In this document: in pieces, positions 60,638 through 64,000 of the stretch
How the letters are laid out: the number at the start of each line of letters is the position of its first letter
Numbering within the stretch: the stretch's first letter is position 1
Assembly (NCBI GenBank): GCA_039814715.1
Contig: JBCCAR010000002.1
Coordinates: 124,001 to 188,000, forward strand
Direction of reading: 5' to 3'
DNA length: 64,000 nt
Origin: CAKZYD01 sp039814715
Lineage (GTDB): Bacteria > Pseudomonadota > Alphaproteobacteria > Sphingomonadales > CAKZYD01
Made by a program: the position numbers and the translations under genes
Notes under the pieces: model-generated
Seen by the model: only the letters and a program-made list of their open reading frames with translations
Databases searched by the model: none
What the model was told of the DNA's origin: nothing

Positions 60638-62064
60638 TTGCCTTTTGATCCTGTGTAGAGCGGTTGACGCACTTGCCAACGACTGGGCGTTTGAACAGCC
60701 CGCCCATCCTCATGGAAAGACAGAACCGATGGATCCCAGTCCAATTTAAGAAACTCTAGCACCTTTTGCGCCTGGCTCTCAATATCATTAATTGTCTCTT
60801 CGTACGAAACTTCAAAAATACTCAGATCGCAAACGTCATTCCAATGCGCCATCAGGCGGCGATAGCCGCGCCAATAGGTACCAATATCATCTAAATCGGT
60901 GGCCCAGCGTTGCTGCGTATTGAAATTCTGGCAGTAGATAGACAGCCCATTATCTCGAATATCACGCGTGCAATGAAGGATGCGCGCATTGGGCAACGCC
61001 ATAGCAATCATGCCCAAATGCCAGAAATTCAACGGCTGTTTATCCACAACGCGCGCAACATTTGCAGGTGCTAGCGCATGAGCCTGCTCCAAATAGTCCC
61101 GGCCGATAGCCTCAACTTGGTTTTGGTTCAGGCGATCTACGCAGGCGGGCCAGCTGGTACCTGGGTCGTTGAGCCGGTCGGGTGTTCCCGTGGTCAGATC
61201 TGTTAAAACATTGAGTTCGCCAGCCCCGAAACACGCCGGATGGGCGTTTAAAATCTGTTCCGTTAACGTGGTGCCCGACCGCGGGAGGCCAACGATGAAC
61301 ACGGGTCGTTTCGAAGGATCGCCCCACCCGCGCCGCTTGGCAAAAAAGGGATTTGAACAGGTCTCGATCAGCTCATCAATGCGCGCATTAAAGGCTGTTT
61401 CGTCAAAGGCTCCTACAAGGTCTTTGCGGGCGTCATTAGCCGCGCGAAACGCGGTAAAAGCGGCATCATAATCCTTATCCAGCTCTAAGGCTTTGCCAAG
61501 GCCATAGCCAAGCAATGCCCTATCTGCCGCGGTTGCCGTTTCCAAGAGCGCGCGTGCCTTCGTCTTTTCCGGCGCAACATCGACATGCCGCGCAAGGCCA
61601 AGCAAGTTCGATAAAGCAGCTGGATTACCGGGGTCAATGTCCAAAACTTTGCGATAAGAGCGCGCAGCAGCCTGCGCGTCGCCCATATCCTCAAGCAATC
61701 CCCCTAGGCCGAAATGCGCCGATAAGGACATAGGCGCTTGCGCAATGGCACGGTCAAAGGCTTGCCTTGCGTCATCCACATTTCCTAAACCGACATGGGC
61801 GCTTGCAAGCCGCGCCCAGACTACGCCATTGCCAGGCTCTGCCTGCGCGCCGCGTTTTAAGCACTCTAGTGCGTCGGTGAACTGCTGGTTGGCTTCCAGC
61901 ACCTTTGCAAGCCCGGCCCAAGCAGCCCCTGCGCCCGGATTCAGCTTAAGCGATATCCGATAGGCGTCCAGCGCCGCGTCAAGGTCACGGTCTTTGAATG
62001 CAGCGTCGCCGGCCTCAAACCATGCGCGCGCGTTTTTGCCTTGAAATTGTTTTTCCGGCGTCAT
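60586..62064 (-). CDS. TPR-repeat sulfotransferase
   Basis: 492 residues. The N-terminal ~220 residues hold five to six TPR units (WFEAGDAAFKDRDLDAALDAY, AWAGLAKVLEANQQFTDALE, VWARLASAHVGLGNVDDARQ, ...). The C-terminal sulfotransferase domain starts with the PAPS 5'-phosphosulfate loop VFIVGLPRSGTTLTEQIL near residue 258; a 3'-phosphate segment ILHCTRDIRDNGLSIY follows. No signal peptide is seen. It would sulfate a small molecule, peptide or protein. It precedes the DUF3649-PepSY genes on the same strand with an overlap, an unexpected partner for iron genes. Confidence 0.9.
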   Translation of the reverse strand: MTPEKQFQGKNARAWFEAGDAAFKDRDLDAALDAYRISLKLNPGAGAAWAGLAKVLEANQQFTDALECLKRGAQAEPGNGVVWARLASAHVGLGNVDDARQAFDRAIAQAPMSLSAHFGLGGLLEDMGDAQAAARSYRKVLDIDPGNPAALSNLLGLARHVDVAPEKTKARALLETATAADRALLGYGLGKALELDKDYDAAFTAFRAANDARKDLVGAFDETAFNARIDELIETCSNPFFAKRRGWGDPSKRPVFIVGLPRSGTTLTEQILNAHPACFGAGELNVLTDLTTGTPDRLNDPGTSWPACVDRLNQNQVEAIGRDYLEQAHALAPANVARVVDKQPLNFWHLGMIAMALPNARILHCTRDIRDNGLSIYCQNFNTQQRWATDLDDIGTYWRGYRRLMAHWNDVCDLSIFEVSYEETINDIESQAQKVLEFLKLDWDPSVLSFHEDGRAVQTPSRWQVRQPLYTGSKGKWQRYATHLEPLIVAAQ

Positions 62065-62666
62065 TGTTAGTTTGGTCTTTCATTTTGAAGCTTCATCCTG
62101 CTCCGGGCGCCACATAGATTCAATATGACAGGAGGACTTTTACTTGATTTCTGGCCAATTTAATGAGTGATATTCTATGAATTTTTTCAACAGTGTCGGT
62201 CAAAGCTCAAAGCGCTTTTTAACATGTCACGCCCGCCTGTCGCCTGCATCAACTCTCATTTGAGCCGCGTATCTCGGCAGACTGATTGGTATCAGCCTTC
62301 TTGCTGATAGCGTGACTAAAAAACGCAATCTAAGCGTAAACGCAAAACGTGCTCACGCTCATTCTTTCAGAAACATTAGCGACCCAATAGCAGCGCTCTA
62401 ATATGTTCTGTTAGCGCCGCGTTCCCAGATCATCGCGAAATAGAGCTTTAGCTACAGCACACTCATTGCCTCTTTTTAAACGACTACGTCCAGAAAAATG
62501 TGGGACTAATCAAAGTGCTGACGAATGCTACCCATCGCTAAAAAATTTATGAAAAATTTTTCACTATTCACTTGAAATCAGCGCTTATTGGTCATAGCGT
62601 GCCGCAATACTTATTGAGTTGCATTTGCATTTGCATTTGAAAATCACGGTGGAGAAAGTGGCTTCC
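62065..62666. other. Long AT-richer intergenic region between divergent genes
   Basis: About 600 bases between the sulfotransferase (minus) and a TonB receptor (plus). ATCAGC/GCTGAT (62291-62308) forms a small hairpin without a T tract. The base composition drops compared with the coding regions. I see no open frame with family likeness. It must hold two divergent promoters. The TTGCAT repeat next to the receptor is listed separately. An unrecognised small RNA cannot be excluded. Confidence 0.5.
62619..62640 (+). promoter_or_regulatory. Tandem TTGCAT repeat before siderophore-type receptor
   Basis: TTGCATTTGCATTTGCATTT runs at 62619-62638, three 6-base units about 27-48 bases upstream of the receptor ATG. 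Fur-type and related iron regulators bind repeated AT-rich hexamers, and alphaproteobacterial forms can contain TGCAAAT-like units, so this could be an iron operator. The word also resembles the GCATAC elements. Which regulator, if any, is unknown. Confidence 0.4.
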
Positions 62667-64000
62667 ATGAACAAATTCGATCGTATTGCATTTTTAAAAT
62701 ACTCGTTGTTGAACGTCACTTCAGCGGCTGCTTTCCTTACCCACGCGTCAATTGGATGGGCACAGTTAGCCGCTGATGATATAGATGAGGAAATATTCGT
62801 AGCCGGACGCTTTCAGCAGTCTTTGATCAACCGCATTCCGATAACGCAGCGTGAGCTACCGTATTCCCTTGCCGTGATCGACCGAGAATTCCTCGACGAG
62901 CGGGGAAGTATTAGAGCAATCGATGCGCTGCAAAACCTTCCCAATTTAACAATATCTCGGGACTTCAATAACACCGGCACCGTGGAGTTTCTAACCCGAG
63001 GCTATTTTGCGACTGTGCTTGTCAACAACCGCGTTCAGAACGCGGGGCTTGGTGCTGGTTTTCGCGATGACTCTTTTGTGGAGCGCTATGAAGTTCTCAA
63101 AGGCCCCGCTTCGATAAGCCTTGGTCCTGTTCTGCCTGGCGGTATCATCAATTCCGTTACCAAGTCACCGGAGGCTAATACGTTTTTCGCCTACGAACTC
63201 GTCTTCGATCAATTCGGTACGGTGATGGGAGAAGTCGATGTCAATGCTGGATCGGTCTTCAATAGCAACAAAATACGGGCCAGGTTGAGCGCCGCATATC
63301 GCAATGTCAATTTTGATGCTGATCGCGTCAGCCGGGAAGCGTTTGCAATACGTCCGGTCGTCGAGATCGATTTTTCAGACAAGACATCATCTCAATTCAG
63401 CGTTTCATACCGAACGCTTGATACTGTGCCTAATGTAGGATTTCCCGTTCTTCAAGATGCATCGGTGCCAGACAGCATAACGACGGATCGTTTTCTGAGT
63501 TATCCTAATGCTGAAACGGATAACTCTGACGTGTTCGTAGAAGGCCAAGTCGTCCATGAATTTCTAGATAAACTAAAATTGACCCTTCGCGGCAGCTACC
63601 AAAATACAGATTCTGACTATGTAAACACCGCGAGCTTGGGGAACTATGTTTACGACGATGGTTTGCCTGGTGTCGCCCCTGGTAATACCATTGCATATGC
63701 CTACGCTTGGAGAGGTGCTTACCAGAGCGAAAATACGTTTGTGGATGCGCAGCTATCAGGTAGCTTCGGCCTTGCTGGCCAACGTCAGGATTATGTTATC
63801 GGCGCTAGCTACGTTGCCAACGATATTCTGCGACCATTTGGTTTTGACGGCACTTTTGGTCCATTTGATCTGTCCACAAATGACCTTGAAAACCGTGTGG
63901 CCCCGCCTCTTGGGACACAGACAGACCCTTTTGTCGATGATGAAAGCACGCTGTATTCTGTGTACTCGGAGGTCGCCTTAAGGCCCACCGGCTGGCTCAC
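62667..64000 (+). CDS. TonB-dependent siderophore-type receptor, cut by window end
   Basis: 444 codons visible, open to the last base. ATG 62667 (GGAG 12 bases upstream; GTG 62658 is too close to it), with a signal-like hydrophobic start ending near IGWAQ. Plug motifs: LPYSLAVIDREFLDERG, FLTRGYFATVLVNN, YEVLKGPASISLGP and LPGGIINSVTK. A 26-residue run (63074-63151) is identical to the receptor at 28578, but the codons differ, so the copies are old. No barrel end is seen. It diverges from the PepSY/DUF3325 set, as expected for a ferric-siderophore receptor. Confidence 0.93.
   Translation, partial: MNKFDRIAFLKYSLLNVTSAAAFLTHASIGWAQLAADDIDEEIFVAGRFQQSLINRIPITQRELPYSLAVIDREFLDERGSIRAIDALQNLPNLTISRDFNNTGTVEFLTRGYFATVLVNNRVQNAGLGAGFRDDSFVERYEVLKGPASISLGPVLPGGIINSVTKSPEANTFFAYELVFDQFGTVMGEVDVNAGSVFNSNKIRARLSAAYRNVNFDADRVSREAFAIRPVVEIDFSDKTSSQFSVSYRTLDTVPNVGFPVLQDASVPDSITTDRFLSYPNAETDNSDVFVEGQVVHEFLDKLKLTLRGSYQNTDSDYVNTASLGNYVYDDGLPGVAPGNTIAYAYAWRGAYQSENTFVDAQLSGSFGLAGQRQDYVIGASYVANDILRPFGFDGTFGPFDLSTNDLENRVAPPLGTQTDPFVDDESTLYSVYSEVALRPTGWL

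Noticed and set aside
62291..62308. Hairpin as terminator
   Set aside because: The stem has only six base pairs and no T tract on either strand.
1..64000. CRISPR arrays, tRNA, rRNA, transposases, phage genes, origin
   Set aside because: None recognisable by reading; the only repeated arrays are the short TTGCAT units and the hairpins at 58009-58240.

Overview
The window reads as chromosome of a Gram-negative, TonB-rich heterotrophic proteobacterium. An alphaproteobacterium from an aquatic habitat is my best guess, but this is an inference: there is no rRNA, tRNA or housekeeping marker to place it. Supporting signs are five TonB-dependent receptors (one cut by the window end), acyl-CoA catabolic genes, a cobalamin riboswitch, moderately high GC and very compact operons in which many neighbours overlap by 4 bases (ATGA or GTGA). 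Almost every gene is catabolic or for uptake. I see no phage, transposase, CRISPR array or RNA gene other than the riboswitch.

Layout. 1-3658: end of an FCD-type GntR regulator, then a ketosteroid-dehydrogenase-like flavoprotein and an aldehyde dehydrogenase. 3821-12328: TonB receptor, M81 (MlrC-type) metallopeptidase, GMC oxidoreductase, GPH-type permease and CocE-type hydrolase. 12416-17545: cobalamin riboswitch controlling an exported, membrane-anchored CobN-like protein, an ExbB/TolQ-type channel and a DUF2149 protein. 17546-18244: low-information DNA with a decayed CobN fragment. 18245-19435: diaminopropionate ammonia-lyase. 19443-28517: a fatty-acid divergon (TetR, FadD-like ligase and TonB receptor on one side; acyl-CoA dehydrogenase, thiolase and FadB/J on the other). 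28578-33717: siderophore-type receptor, then DppA D-aminopeptidase, DgcA racemase and DgcN for D-glutamate. 33812-36458: enoyl-CoA hydratase, CaiB-type CoA-transferase and a second GntR regulator. 36588-46125: a quinone-reductase-like protein, thioesterase, acyl-CoA ligase, membrane-fused S12 hydrolase, AmpG-like permease, TonB receptor and permease. 46058-48429: beta-propeller protein and S12 hydrolase. 48538-49161: VOC protein. 49158-55489: five overlapping genes (S9 peptidase, S12 D-aminopeptidase, S12 hydrolase, DUF3100 protein, small membrane protein). 55565-58004: BAAT-type thioesterase and AMACR-type racemase. 58009-58240: dispersed palindromic repeats. 58355-62064: TPR-sulfotransferase, DUF3649, PepSY and DUF3325 genes. 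62667-end: another siderophore-type receptor.

How it may fit together. Peptidases and S12 hydrolases with D-residue specificity, D-Glu catabolism, a diaminopropionate lyase, an AmpG-like importer, an M81 peptidase, acyl-CoA ligases, CoA-transferases and beta-oxidation enzymes would together suit scavenging of D-amino-acid-containing, possibly acylated peptides (muropeptides or nonribosomal lipopeptides). Several promoters carry GCATAC/GTATGC elements, suggesting one FCD-GntR regulon across the region. The second notable module is the riboswitch-controlled periplasmic CobN-like/ExbB/DUF2149 unit, which looks like a tetrapyrrole metal-handling machine driven by proton motive force instead of ATP. 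Both are hypotheses built from family identity and gene order.
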